Notes under the pieces: generated by a model
Told to the model about the DNA's origin: nothing
The model's input: only the letters and a program-made list of their open reading frames with translations
Database searches by the model: none
Program-made: the position numbers and the translations under genes
Shown here: in pieces, positions 8,283-17,303 of the stretch
Numbering within the stretch: position 1 is the stretch's first letter
Layout of the letters: each line of letters starts with the position of its first letter
Source of the DNA: Burkholderiaceae bacterium
Lineage (GTDB): Bacteria; Pseudomonadota; Gammaproteobacteria; Burkholderiales; Burkholderiaceae_C
Assembly (NCBI GenBank): GCA_016790515.1
Contig: JAEUOY010000033.1
Location: 1 to 57,441, forward strand
DNA: 57,441 bases
Direction of reading: 5' to 3'

Positions 8283-8591
8283 ATGAGCGACAAGACGGTG
8301 GCCCGTATCAAGGCCAACCCCAAGTACCAGGAGCTGAAGCGCAAGCGCAGTTCCTTCGGCTGGTGGCTGACGCTGCTGATGATGGTCGTCTACTACGGCT
8401 ACATCGCGCTGATCGCCTGGAACAAGCCCTTCCTGTCGCAGCCGATGGGCAGCGGCGTCACGACGATCGGCGTGCCGATCGGCATGGGCGTGATCATCTT
8501 CACCATCGTGATCACCGGCATCTACGTGCGCCGCGCCAACAGCGAGTTCGACGCGCTGACCCGTGACATCCTCGAGGACGCCGCCAAATGA
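8283..8591 (+). CDS. DUF4212 domain-containing protein (small symporter subunit)
   Basis: This 102-residue protein has two membrane helices, at [20 protein letters not shown] and [14 protein letters not shown] charged N terminus precedes them, and RRANSEFD follows the second helix, as is typical of the family. DUF4212 proteins are encoded directly before VC_2705-type solute:sodium symporters and are thought to be their small subunit. The start at 8283 follows AGGAG by 7 bases; an in-frame ATG at 8268 lies upstream of that site and is less likely. The stop overlaps the symporter start by 4 bases, which argues for coupled translation and a fixed ratio of the two products. Confidence 0.92.
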   Translation: MSDKTVARIKANPKYQELKRKRSSFGWWLTLLMMVVYYGYIALIAWNKPFLSQPMGSGVTTIGVPIGMGVIIFTIVITGIYVRRANSEFDALTRDILEDAAK

Positions 8592-10315
8592 GCCGCCCCC
8601 ATCACCTCATCGGCGCGCTGATCGCGCTGCTGGCCGCAGGTTCCGCGGTTGCTGCCGGCGGCGACGTCGGCCAGGCCGCCAAGCAGGCCACCAACTGGAC
8701 GGCGATCGGCATGTTCGGCGCCTTCGTCGTCGCCACGCTGTGGATCACCAAGTGGGCGGCGTCCAAGACCAAGAGCGCGGCCGACTTCTACACCGCCGGC
8801 GGCGGCATCACCGGCTTCCAGAACGGTCTGGCGATCGCCGGCGACTACATGTCGGCGGCCTCGTTCCTGGGCATCTCGGCGGCGGTGATGGCCTCCGGCT
8901 ACGACGGCCTGATCTACTCGATCGGCTTCCTGGTCGGCTGGCCGGTGATCACCTTCCTGATGGCCGAGCGGCTGCGCAACCTGGGCAAGTTCACCTTTGC
9001 CGACGTTGCCGGCTACCGTTTCAAGCAGGGGCCGATCCGCGCGTTTGCGGCCAGCGGCACGCTGGTCGTCGTCGCTTTCTACCTGATCGCGCAGATGGTC
9101 GGCGCGGGCCAGCTGATCAAGCTGCTGTTCGGGCTGGAGTACTGGGTCGCGGTGGTCATCGTCGGCGCGCTGATGATGGTCTACGTGCTGTTCGGCGGCA
9201 TGACCGCCACCACCTGGGTGCAGATCATCAAGGCCTGCCTGCTGCTGTCGGGCGTGACCTTCATGGCGATCATGGTGCTGGCGCAGTTCGGCTTCTCGCC
9301 CGAGGCGCTGTTTGCCAAGGGCGTCGAGGTGAAGACGCAGATCGCGCAGAACGGCGGCAAGACCCCCGAAGAGGCGCAGAAGATCGGCCTCGCACTGATG
9401 GGCCCGGGCGGCTTCATCAAGGACCCGATCTCGGCGATCAGCTTCGGCATGGCGCTGATGTTCGGCACCGCCGGCCTGCCGCACATCCTGATGCGCTTCT
9501 TCACCGTGCCCGACGCCAAGGAAGCGCGCAAGAGCGTGTTCTGGGCGACGACCTGGATCGGCTACTTCTACGTGCTGATCTTCATCATCGGCTTCGGCGC
9601 GATCACGCTGGTGCTGACCAACCCCGAGTTCGCCGATGTCGCCAAGGGCGTCATCAAGGGCGGCGCGGGCACCGCCAACATGGCCGCGGTGCTGGTGGCC
9701 AAGTCGGTCGGCGGCGACGTCTTCTACGGCTTCATCTCGGCGGTGGCCTTCGCGACCATCCTCGCGGTGGTGGCCGGCCTGACGCTGTCGGGCGCTTCCG
9801 CCGTGTCGCACGACCTGTACGCGACGCTGATCAAGAAGGGCAATGCCGACAGCGCCTCGGAGCTGAAGGTCTCGCGCGCCACCACGATCGCGCTGGGCAT
9901 CATTGCCGTCGCACTCGGCATCGCGTTCGAGAAGCAGAACATCGCCTTCATGGTCAGCCTGGCCTTCGCGATCGCCGCGTCGGCCAACTTCCCGGTGCTG
10001 TTCATGAGCGTGCTGTGGAAGGACTGCACCACCAAGGGCGCGGTGATCGGCGGCTTCCTGGGCCTGGTGTCGTCGGTCGGCCTGACGATCGTCTCGCCCT
10101 CGGTCTGGGAAGCGACGCTGGGCAACCCCAAGGGCTCGGCCTGGTTCCCGTACACCTCGCCGGCGCTGTTCTCGATGGCCATCGGCTTCGTCGGGATCTG
10201 GCTGTTCAGCGTGCTCGACCGCAGCGCGCAGGCAGCCCAGGAGCGCGAGGACTTCGAAGCCCAGCAGGTGCGCTCGGAGACCGGCCTCGGCGCCGCGGGG
10301 GCCTCGGGCCACTGA
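8588..10315 (+). CDS. Solute:sodium symporter, ActP-like (VC_2705 subfamily)
   Basis: The 575-residue inner-membrane protein starts with a cleavable-looking or first-helix hydrophobic segment ([17 protein letters not shown]). It then has about 13 membrane helices of the SLC5 family. Characteristic segments are [32 protein letters not shown] split across helices 2-3, LGKFTFADV, and [14 protein letters not shown] near residue 410. The VC_2705 subfamily, paired with DUF4212, transports acetate or other short monocarboxylates with sodium; the exact solute is inferred. It is translationally coupled to DUF4212, followed by a hairpin terminator, and divergent from a CrbS-like sensor. Acetyl-CoA synthetase, the usual partner, is not in the window. 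Confidence 0.92.
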   Translation: MSRPHHLIGALIALLAAGSAVAAGGDVGQAAKQATNWTAIGMFGAFVVATLWITKWAASKTKSAADFYTAGGGITGFQNGLAIAGDYMSAASFLGISAAVMASGYDGLIYSIGFLVGWPVITFLMAERLRNLGKFTFADVAGYRFKQGPIRAFAASGTLVVVAFYLIAQMVGAGQLIKLLFGLEYWVAVVIVGALMMVYVLFGGMTATTWVQIIKACLLLSGVTFMAIMVLAQFGFSPEALFAKGVEVKTQIAQNGGKTPEEAQKIGLALMGPGGFIKDPISAISFGMALMFGTAGLPHILMRFFTVPDAKEARKSVFWATTWIGYFYVLIFIIGFGAITLVLTNPEFADVAKGVIKGGAGTANMAAVLVAKSVGGDVFYGFISAVAFATILAVVAGLTLSGASAVSHDLYATLIKKGNADSASELKVSRATTIALGIIAVALGIAFEKQNIAFMVSLAFAIAASANFPVLFMSVLWKDCTTKGAVIGGFLGLVSSVGLTIVSPSVWEATLGNPKGSAWFPYTSPALFSMAIGFVGIWLFSVLDRSAQAAQEREDFEAQQVRSETGLGAAGASGH

Positions 10316-10353
10316 AGCCCCGTCCAGCCCGGGCGCCGCGCCCGGCTGCACGG

Positions 10354-10380
10354 AACCCGGGCCCCGTGCCCGGGTTTTTT
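10354..10380 (+). terminator. Rho-independent terminator after the ActP-like gene
   Basis: Arms AACCCGGG (10354-10361) and CCCGGGTT (10369-10376) pair perfectly around a 7-base loop. The second arm runs into a tract of six T. It lies 38 bases after the symporter stop and is the clearest intrinsic terminator in the window. Confidence 0.9.
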
Positions 10381-11140
10381 CTGGACCTCGCGCAGCGACC
10401 CGGCAGCGGCTGCGGCAAGCCGCCCAGCCCCGGGCAGCGGGCCAGGGCGGCCACGCCACCAGCTTCGGCGACCAGCTCGTGGCCTCCGGCGGCGATCTCG
10501 GCCGCGCTCAACGGCCAACGCCCATGCGGCCTGCCGGCACTGCCGGGAAACACCAGGGTGGTCGCCGGATCGTCGGCCGGTATCGCAGCCGTGCCGCCGC
10601 CGAGGCTGCTGGGATGGCCGCAGGCGCCGGGCGAGGCCGCGATGTCGTTCCGGATCATGCACAGCCGCCCGGACCGCAGACCGGGAAGCCGGCGTCGCGC
10701 AGCTCGATGCAATCGCGCGAACACGGCTCGCTGCGGTCGACGCCCGTCCCGGGGTCGATGCCCCCCTCCCGGCGGGCCGGCCGTGCCGCCCGGCGCGTGG
10801 CGGTCGCGCAGCCGCCCGTCGGCGAATCCCGATGGCCGACGTTGGGCGTGCCGGCGTCGTCGCGGTCGACCTGGGCGGTGCCGGCCACCGCGTCGGGCTG
10901 CGTGCGCCGCCTTGCCGTGGCCTGCGAATACACCTTCGGCAACGCCGCCGCAGCGACCGGCTCCAGCAGGCAGGGCCGCGCCAGGCCGGCTGCAGCGGCA
11001 GGCCGGGGACCGGATCGTGTGACGAGGGCATGTCCAACTCCTGCCTGCCGATCGATCCGGCAGCGGGGTCGGTGGGCCGCGGCGGCCGGCGTGACCGCTT
11101 GACGAGCCCGCTGCCCGGCCGGCAGGCCCGGGAACGTCGC
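10381..11140. other. About 0.76 kb without a recognisable gene
   Basis: No frame on either strand gives a protein I recognise. The best candidate is a minus-strand frame at about 10655-10942 (95 residues from a TTG). It has good high-GC codon use and a Cys-containing end (PCSRDCIEL, FPVCGPGGCA), but no clear ribosome binding site and no family resemblance. Other open frames are Arg/Ala/Pro-rich, as expected from random GC-rich DNA. It may be spacer, an eroded gene or an unannotated small secreted protein. Confidence 0.4.
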
Positions 11141-11144
11141 AATG

Positions 11145-11163
11145 AATGAGATACAATCTCATT
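11145..11163 (+). promoter_or_regulatory. Fur box upstream of feoA
   Basis: AATGAGAT (11145-11152) and ATCTCATT (11156-11163) form a perfect inverted repeat around ACA. The core TGAGATACAATCTCA is close to the 7-1-7 Fur consensus TGAGAATNATTCTCA. It sits 17 bases before the feoA start and contains a -10-like TACAAT (11152-11157). Iron-loaded Fur bound here should block transcription of feoAB. Confidence 0.88.
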
Positions 11164-11180
11164 TAGGTTCACCCATCACC

Positions 11181-11441
11181 ATGTCGGCCCGCTCCGCTTC
11201 GATCCTGCTGGCCGATCTGCCCGATGGCGAGCGCGCCACCGTGGTCGCGGTCAGCGGCAACGGCCCCTCCGGCCCGGAGCCGCAGCACCTGCGCCGGCTC
11301 GGCGAACTGGGCTTCCTGCCGGGTGAGTCGGTGCAGGTGCTGCAGCGGGGCCCGGGCGGGCGCGAGCCGCTGGCGGTGTTGGTGGGCGACACCGTGTTCG
11401 CGCTGCGCCTGGTCGAGGCGCGCTGCATCATCGTCGAGTGA
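11181..11441 (+). CDS. feoA: FeoA family ferrous iron transport protein
   Basis: This 86-residue cytosolic SH3-like protein has the family features ILLADLPDGERATV at the N terminus, HLRRLGELGFLPGESVQVLQRGP in the middle and TVFALRLVEARCIIV at the end. FeoA supports the FeoB pore, probably by direct contact. The ATG at 11181 is preferred to the in-frame ATG at 11142, because the latter lies against the Fur operator and has no ribosome binding site. feoB begins 10 bases after its stop, and the Fur box upstream predicts induction under iron limitation. Confidence 0.95.
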   Translation: MSARSASILLADLPDGERATVVAVSGNGPSGPEPQHLRRLGELGFLPGESVQVLQRGPGGREPLAVLVGDTVFALRLVEARCIIVE

Positions 11442-11451
11442 TCCGCCGGCC

Positions 11452-13353
11452 ATGGACGCCGCCAGCCTCGCCCCACTGCCTGCCGGGGCATTGCACAGCG
11501 TCGCGCTGGTCGGCAACCCGAACTGCGGCAAGACGGCGCTGTTCAACCTGCTGACCGGCGCGCGGCAGAAGGTCGCCAACTACGCCGGCGTCACGGTCGA
11601 GCGCAAGGTCGGCCAGCTCCGGCTGGCCGACGGCCGCCAGATCGCGGTGATCGACCTGCCCGGCACCTACAGCCTGCAGCCGGCGACGCCCGACGAGCAG
11701 GTCACGCTCGAGGTGATCGAGGGCCGACGCGCCGGCGAGGACGTGCCCGACGCGCTGGTCGTCGTCGTGGCCGCCACCAACCTGCGCATGAACCTGCGCC
11801 TGGTGCTCGAATGCCGCCGGCTCGGCCGGCCGATGCTGGTGGCGCTGAACATGGTCGACATGGCGCGCCGGCGCGGCCTGGCGATCGACACGGCGCGCCT
11901 GGCCGCCGAGCTGGGCTGCCCGGTGGTCGAGACCGTCGCGGTCCAGGCCGACGGCCATGCCGCGCTGCTGAAGCAGCTGGCCAACTGGCCGATCCCGGAG
12001 CCCGGCAGCCCGGTGACGATGCCGCCGGCCACCCCGCTCGCCCCGGCCGAGCTGCAGCGCGAGGTGCGCCGCCTGCTGGCGCTGGCCGTCACCCAGCCCG
12101 CCAGCGCGGCCGGCCACGCGGCGCAAGGTCTGCAGCTGCGGCTCGACGGCTGGGTGCTGCACCCGGTCTGGGGGCCGCTGATCCTGGCCGTGCTGCTGTT
12201 CGTCGTCTTCCAGGCGGTGTTCTCCTGGGCCGCCGCGCCGATGGACGCGATCAAGGCGGCGATGCAGGCGGCCGGCGTCTGGGTCAGCAGCGAGATGGCG
12301 CCGGGCCCGCTGCGCAGTCTGCTGGTCGACGGCGCGATCGCCGGCGCCGGCAGCGTGCTGGTGTTCCTGCCGCAGATCCTGATCCTGTTCTTCTTCATCC
12401 TGGTGCTCGAGGATTCGGGCTACCTGCCGCGCGCGGCCTTCCTACTCGACACGCTGATGGGCAAGGTCGGGCTGTCGGGGCGGGCCTTCATCCCGCTGCT
12501 GTCGAGCTTCGCCTGCGCGGTGCCGGGCATCATGGCCACGCGCACGATCGCCCATTGGCGCGACCGCCTGACGACGATCATGATCGCGCCGCTGATGACC
12601 TGCTCGGCCCGGCTGCCGGTCTATGCGCTGCTGATCGGCGCCTTCGTGCCCGAGCGCCAGGTCGGCCCGTTCAACCTGCGGGGCCTGGTGCTGTTCGCGC
12701 TCTACGTCGCCGGCGCGGCCGCGGCAATGGCGGTGGCCTGGCTGTTCAAGCGGCTGTGGCACAAGAGCGCCTACCAGCCGCTGATGCTGGAACTGCCGCC
12801 CTACCGCTGGCCGGCGCTGCGCTCGCTGGCGATGGGCCTGTGGGAGCGCGCGCGGACCTTCCTGCGCCGGGTCGGCACGATCATCTTCGCGTTGATGGTC
12901 GTGCTGTGGTTCCTGTCGACCTACCCGGCGCCGCCGGCCGGCGCCACCGGCGCGGCGATCCAGTACAGCTTCGCCGGCCAGCTGGGCCGGGCGCTGGAAC
13001 ATGTCTTCGCGCCGATCGGCTTCAACTGGCAGATCTCGATCGCGCTGGTGCCCGGGCTGGCGGCGCGCGAGGTCGCGGTCGGCGCGCTGGGCACGGTGTA
13101 CGCGCTGTCGGTCACCGGCGAGCAGGTGGCCGAGCAGCTGGCCCCGGTGATCGCCCAGGGCTGGAGCCTGGCCACCGCGCTGTCGCTGCTGGCCTGGTAC
13201 GTGTTCGCGCCGCAGTGCTTCTCGACGCTGGCCGCGGTGCGGCGCGAGACCAACAGCTGGCGCTACCCGCTGGCGATGGCCGCCTACCTGTTCGCGCTGG
13301 CCTATGCGGCGGCCTTCGTCACCTACCGCAGCGCGCTGGCCCTCGGGGGATAG
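11452..13353 (+). CDS. feoB: Ferrous iron transporter FeoB
   Basis: The 633-residue inner-membrane protein starts with a GTPase domain: G1 GNPNCGKT near residue 22, G3 DLPG, and G4 as NMVD. A short helical insertion domain follows. From about residue 240 there are membrane helices with the conserved two Gate regions, including LPRAAFLLD, SSFACAVPGIMATRT and GLAAREVAVG. It imports Fe(II). It is shorter than E. coli FeoB (about 770), as is usual for compact betaproteobacterial forms. The ATG at 11452 begins the G-domain; an open frame further upstream is an overlap with feoA. It is Fur-regulated through the box before feoA. Confidence 0.96.
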   Translation: MDAASLAPLPAGALHSVALVGNPNCGKTALFNLLTGARQKVANYAGVTVERKVGQLRLADGRQIAVIDLPGTYSLQPATPDEQVTLEVIEGRRAGEDVPDALVVVVAATNLRMNLRLVLECRRLGRPMLVALNMVDMARRRGLAIDTARLAAELGCPVVETVAVQADGHAALLKQLANWPIPEPGSPVTMPPATPLAPAELQREVRRLLALAVTQPASAAGHAAQGLQLRLDGWVLHPVWGPLILAVLLFVVFQAVFSWAAAPMDAIKAAMQAAGVWVSSEMAPGPLRSLLVDGAIAGAGSVLVFLPQILILFFFILVLEDSGYLPRAAFLLDTLMGKVGLSGRAFIPLLSSFACAVPGIMATRTIAHWRDRLTTIMIAPLMTCSARLPVYALLIGAFVPERQVGPFNLRGLVLFALYVAGAAAAMAVAWLFKRLWHKSAYQPLMLELPPYRWPALRSLAMGLWERARTFLRRVGTIIFALMVVLWFLSTYPAPPAGATGAAIQYSFAGQLGRALEHVFAPIGFNWQISIALVPGLAAREVAVGALGTVYALSVTGEQVAEQLAPVIAQGWSLATALSLLAWYVFAPQCFSTLAAVRRETNSWRYPLAMAAYLFALAYAAAFVTYRSALALGG

Positions 13354-13357
13354 GTCG

Positions 13358-13645
13358 ATGGCCCAGCAGCTCATCGCCGCAGCGATCGTCGCCGCCGCGT
13401 TCGGCTACAGCGTCTGGGCCCTGCTGCCCGCCGGCTGGCGCCTGGCGCTGCGGCGCCGGCTCGGGCTGCCGACGCCCGCCGGGGCGGGCAGCCGCAACGG
13501 CTGCGGCGGCTGCAGCGGCTGCGCCGGCGATCCCGCGGCGCCGCCGCGGCCCGGCCCGCCGGCGGCCGCCGTCGTCACGCTGCACCGGCGCCGGCCGGCC
13601 GCTACACCGCCTCGAGGTGGAAGCGCAGACGCAGCTGCGCCTTGA
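13358..13645 (+). CDS. Small Cys-rich FeoB-associated membrane protein (DUF6587-like)
   Basis: This 95-residue protein has one N-terminal membrane helix (AAAIVAAAFGYSVWALLP), a basic stretch, then the cluster NGCGGCSGCAGD. A Pro/Ala-rich tail follows. The CGGCSGC motif recalls the FeoB-associated Cys-rich family and FeoC-like small partners that bind a metal or iron-sulfur cluster. It starts 4 bases after feoB and so belongs to the feo operon. Its last 44 bases overlap the 3' end of the opposing DUF294 gene, so either the tail is genuine antisense overlap or a sequencing slip has lengthened it. Confidence 0.75.
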   Translation: MAQQLIAAAIVAAAFGYSVWALLPAGWRLALRRRLGLPTPAGAGSRNGCGGCSGCAGDPAAPPRPGPPAAAVVTLHRRRPAATPPRGGSADAAAP

Positions 13646-15473
13646 AGCGCTTGACGACGGCCAGCGTGTCCTTCAGCAGGTCGCGGTCCAGGCTGCTGAG
13701 CCGTTCCATCACGATGCCGGCGCCGGGGCGGCCGGCCTCGATCGCCGCCAGCCCGGCGTCCAGCCTGAGCCGCATGAAGAAGTGCAGCGAGTCGACCAGT
13801 TCGCTGCCCAGCACCGCCGGCAGCCGCTGCGCCGCCACCAGGGCCTCGATGCGCTCGGCCGTGCCGGTGCAGCGCAGGCGCTCGGCCAGTGCCAGCGCGC
13901 GCACGCCGTGCACCAGCGGAAACAGGCCTGCCTTCTTCAGGTCGAAGTCCTGCGGCTCCTGCGCCTTGCCGCCGCTGAACAGCCGCAGCCACCAGCCGCT
14001 GCCGCCCTCGCCCGTCGCCACACCGTCGAAGGCGTTGATCGCCGCGGCAAAGCGCGCCAGCAGCGCGTCGTTGTCGGTGACCAGCGTGAACACCTCGCCG
14101 CGGACCTGGGCCAGCAGCGCGGCGTCGCCGGACACCGCATGGGCGTCGACGAAGATCGCCAGCGCCATCAGGCTGTCGGGGCTGGGCAGCAGCAGCCAGC
14201 GCCGCACCTGGTGGCCGAACTCGGCGGCGCTGTGCCGCCAGTCGGGGTTGCTGACCATGATGCGGCCCGGGCATGGCGGGTAGCCGAAGCGCGCCAGCGC
14301 CTGCGAAAAGCGGTCGCAGATCGCCGCCAGGTCCGCCGGCGGCGTGTAACCGTCGCGCAGCACCAGGCCGTTGTCCTGGTCGGTCTTCAGCAACTGCTCG
14401 CCGCGGCCCTCGCTGCCCATCACGAACAGGCAGCTGTTGGCCACCAGGTCGGCCGGCGCCAGCAAATGCCAGGCGCGCTCGAACAGCTTGGCGTTCAGCT
14501 CCTGCACCAGCCGGGCGATCAGGCTGACCTTGGTGCCGCTGCGGTGCATCAGCGCGATCACCCGCGTGATGCGCTCGGCCGCGGCGGCCAGCGCGTCCAG
14601 GTCGGTCGCCTCGAGGATCTGGCGGATCACCAGGTAGCTGTGGTTCGACAGGAAACTCAGCAGGTCCAGCTGCTCGAGGATGCCGACCACCCGGGGCTGC
14701 GCGTCGGGCGCCGACGCTTCCGGTGCATCGACCACCACGACCCGCTGCACGCGGTGGCGGATCATCACCGCCAGCGCGTCGAACAGATGGTCCGACGGCC
14801 GCACCGTCACCAGCGGATGGCTGGCCAGCGCGCCGACCGCCAGCCGGTCGAGCGGCGTGCCCTGCAGGATCGCGCGCTGCAGCCCGGCCGTGGTGAAGAT
14901 GCCCAGCCGCGGCGGGGTGACCGACGCATCGCGCACCAGCACGTTGGTGATGCGCTGCGCGGTGAACAGCCGCACCACCGAGACGATGTCGGTCGCCGCG
15001 TCGACCACCTCGGCCGGCCGCACCGTCGCCTGGTCGACGCGGGCCATCGTCAGCGACTGAAGCTCGTGGCGGCCGTGGCGCTCGGCCAGGGCGTTGAGCT
15101 TCTGCGACAGGTCGGCGAACAGCAGTGCGCCGAAGGTGGCGTTGGCGGCGATCAGTTCGCCGACCACGGCCTTGTCGAGCCGCCAGGCCTGCACCGCTTC
15201 GGCAGCGACGAAGCGGTGGCTGGCGCGGCCGGCCACCAGGGCGCGGCCGTCGAAGCAATCGTCGGGGCCGTAGCTGGCCAGCAGTTCGTCGCCGTCCCAT
15301 TGCTGGACATGGCCGCTGACCAGCACGAACAGGTGGCCGGGTTCCTCGCCCGGCGACAGCAGCACCCGGCCCGCGGGCACCGCGTCGATCGACAGGTGCC
15401 GCAGCACCAGCTGCTGCTGCTCGCCGCTGAGGCAATCGAAGGGCGAGACGGCGAAATCGAAGGCGGCAGTCAC
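13602..15473 (-). CDS. DUF294 nucleotidyltransferase-like protein with cyclic-nucleotide-binding-like and CBS domains
   Basis: The 623-residue cytosolic protein has a cyclic-nucleotide-binding-like beta barrel at residues 1-140 (AGRVLLSPGEEPGHLFVLVSG). Two CBS motifs follow at about 155-285. A nucleotidyltransferase core near 345-365 (FVMGSEGRGEQLLKTDQDNG) carries the GS...TDQDN signature, and a helical DUF294 C-domain completes it. The core resembles GlnD-type uridylyltransferases, but the target is unknown. Homologues travel with actP, DUF4212 and the DnaQ-like exonuclease, so this gene is probably a displaced member of the acetate cluster at 2507-10315. It lies 54 bases after the diguanylate cyclase gene. 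Confidence 0.9.
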   Translation of the reverse strand: MTAAFDFAVSPFDCLSGEQQQLVLRHLSIDAVPAGRVLLSPGEEPGHLFVLVSGHVQQWDGDELLASYGPDDCFDGRALVAGRASHRFVAAEAVQAWRLDKAVVGELIAANATFGALLFADLSQKLNALAERHGRHELQSLTMARVDQATVRPAEVVDAATDIVSVVRLFTAQRITNVLVRDASVTPPRLGIFTTAGLQRAILQGTPLDRLAVGALASHPLVTVRPSDHLFDALAVMIRHRVQRVVVVDAPEASAPDAQPRVVGILEQLDLLSFLSNHSYLVIRQILEATDLDALAAAAERITRVIALMHRSGTKVSLIARLVQELNAKLFERAWHLLAPADLVANSCLFVMGSEGRGEQLLKTDQDNGLVLRDGYTPPADLAAICDRFSQALARFGYPPCPGRIMVSNPDWRHSAAEFGHQVRRWLLLPSPDSLMALAIFVDAHAVSGDAALLAQVRGEVFTLVTDNDALLARFAAAINAFDGVATGEGGSGWWLRLFSGGKAQEPQDFDLKKAGLFPLVHGVRALALAERLRCTGTAERIEALVAAQRLPAVLGSELVDSLHFFMRLRLDAGLAAIEAGRPGAGIVMERLSSLDRDLLKDTLAVVKRFKAQLRLRFHLEAV

Positions 15474-15527
15474 GGCCGGGATCTGACCACAGGCGGCTGA
15501 CGCCAGGCCTTCGGCTGCCGCTGCACC

Positions 15528-17261
15528 TCAGGCGATGCAGGTGCGGTTCTTGCCGGTGCGCTTGGCCTCGTACAGGCCTTCGTCGGCGCGCGCCAGCGCG
15601 GCATCGACCGTCTCGCCCGGTTGCCAGGCGGTGACGCCGGCGGAAAAGGTGACGAAGACCTCCTGGCCTTCGTGCATAAACAGGCTGGCGCTCAGCTCGC
15701 GCTGCAGCCGGGTGACCAGCTGCTGCGCCTGCGCCACCGGCGTGGCCGGCAGCAGCAGCACGAACTCCTCGCCGCCGAAGCGCGCGATGTGGTCGGCCGG
15801 ACGCAGCCAGCCCTTGACCCGCGCGGCCAGGCTCTGCAGCGCCACGTCGCCCGCGGCATGGCCCAGGCTGTCGTTGAGCTTCTTGAAGTTGTCGATGTCG
15901 ATCAGGCCGATCGCCAGCGGCGCGGCCGGCTCGCCCTCGCGCAGCACGCGCGAGGCCTCGCGCTCGAAGGCCTGGGCCAGGCCGCGCCGGTTGGCCACCT
16001 GGGTCAGCGCATCGGTCGCCACCTCGTCGGACAGGCGGCGCAACTCGGCCTCGAGATCCAGCACGCGCGATTCGAGCGCGACCGCGCGGTCGTGCTCGGC
16101 GGCCAGGCGATGGCGCGCGCCGGCCACCAGGCCGTGCACGGTGCGGCTTTCGCCGACCATCTCGCGCACCGCCTCGGCCAGGCTGTCGAGCGACTCGGCC
16201 GCCTCGATCGCCTGGCCGTAGGCGGCCACCTTGTCGCTGAAGCGGCCGGTGGCATCGCCCAGCTCGCCGAGCTCGCGCAGCACCTGGCCGACCATCTGCT
16301 TGAGCGCATCGCGCGCCTTGGCCCGCTCGGCCTGCAGCCGGCGCTGGTCGTCGCGCGTGCTGTCGAGCAGCGCCCGCGCGGCCCGCACCGCGCGCGCGCC
16401 CGCCACGCCGTCCAGGCGCTGGCGCAGGCTGTCGCGCTGGCCCCGGACCCAGAGGCCGTCCTCGGCGCCGTCGGCCAGTCCATCCGTCAGCGACCGGCAC
16501 AGCGCCAGCAGTTCGTCGACCAGCTCGTGGCGCAGGCCCAGCACGCGCTGCACGCGATGACAGAGCTCGGCCACCGCGTCGGCCAGCGCCGATGTCGCAC
16601 CCTCGGCGGGGATGCGCGCGGCCAGCGCGGCGAGCTGATCGGCCAGCTCGGCCGCACGCGGCTCACCGACCGGCAACGCGGCCTGCACGGTGGCGTGCAG
16701 CGCACCGGCCAGGCGCGGTACGTCGCCGGGCCAGGCGGCACCGGCGTCGCGCGGCGCCAGGGTGTCGACGCCATCGTCGGGCTGGTCGTCGTCCCAGGCC
16801 GACAGCAGCTGGCCCAGCCGCTGCTGCAGGCGCTGCGCGTCGCCGCGGCTGCCATCGAGCACGCGCTGCAGGCCGTCCTTCTTGCGCGCGCCGGTCCAGT
16901 GGCGGGAACCGCGCTCGAGGCCGCGCACCAGGCGCTCGATCAGCTGCGCCCAGCCCGCGCCCTGCGTCGCCGCGGCGTCGGCCGCACGGTCCAGCGCGCG
17001 CGGCAGGTCGTCGCAGCGTCCTTCCATCAGGGCCGCGGCGATCTCGTCGCGCAACGCGATGTCGTCGGTGGCACGGGCCGCCAGCCGCTCGACCGCAGCG
17101 CGGGCTCGCGGCGGCAGCGCGGCCTCGGCAGCCGGGGGCTGGCCAGCCTCCTGGGCATAGGCGCGGGCAAAGTTGGCCGGGGTCGGTTCCTGCCGGGCCT
17201 GCGCCAGGCGGCGCAAGGCGCCCTTGGCCAGGACCGCCGGCGTGGGACGTTCAGCGTCCAT
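15528..17261 (-). CDS. Diguanylate cyclase (GGDEF domain)
   Basis: The 577-residue protein has a long Ala/Arg-rich helical N-terminal region with no membrane segment (about 1-400), then a GGDEF domain. The active site is GGEEF at about 496-500. An intact inhibitory site RPAD stands five residues before it, so product feedback by c-di-GMP is expected. ANRRGLAQAFERE and NFKKLNDSLGHAAGD are the usual nucleotide- and metal-binding segments. It should make c-di-GMP from two GTP. No PAS, GAF or receiver is visible, so its input is unknown. The gene lies 42 bases downstream of the REC-GGDEF-EAL gene on the same strand, probably in one operon. Confidence 0.93.
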   Translation of the reverse strand: MDAERPTPAVLAKGALRRLAQARQEPTPANFARAYAQEAGQPPAAEAALPPRARAAVERLAARATDDIALRDEIAAALMEGRCDDLPRALDRAADAAATQGAGWAQLIERLVRGLERGSRHWTGARKKDGLQRVLDGSRGDAQRLQQRLGQLLSAWDDDQPDDGVDTLAPRDAGAAWPGDVPRLAGALHATVQAALPVGEPRAAELADQLAALAARIPAEGATSALADAVAELCHRVQRVLGLRHELVDELLALCRSLTDGLADGAEDGLWVRGQRDSLRQRLDGVAGARAVRAARALLDSTRDDQRRLQAERAKARDALKQMVGQVLRELGELGDATGRFSDKVAAYGQAIEAAESLDSLAEAVREMVGESRTVHGLVAGARHRLAAEHDRAVALESRVLDLEAELRRLSDEVATDALTQVANRRGLAQAFEREASRVLREGEPAAPLAIGLIDIDNFKKLNDSLGHAAGDVALQSLAARVKGWLRPADHIARFGGEEFVLLLPATPVAQAQQLVTRLQRELSASLFMHEGQEVFVTFSAGVTAWQPGETVDAALARADEGLYEAKRTGKNRTCIA

Positions 17262-17303
17262 CGCGAAGGCTCCAGAGTGCGGCGGCCCGCCGCCGGGCCG
17301 CGC

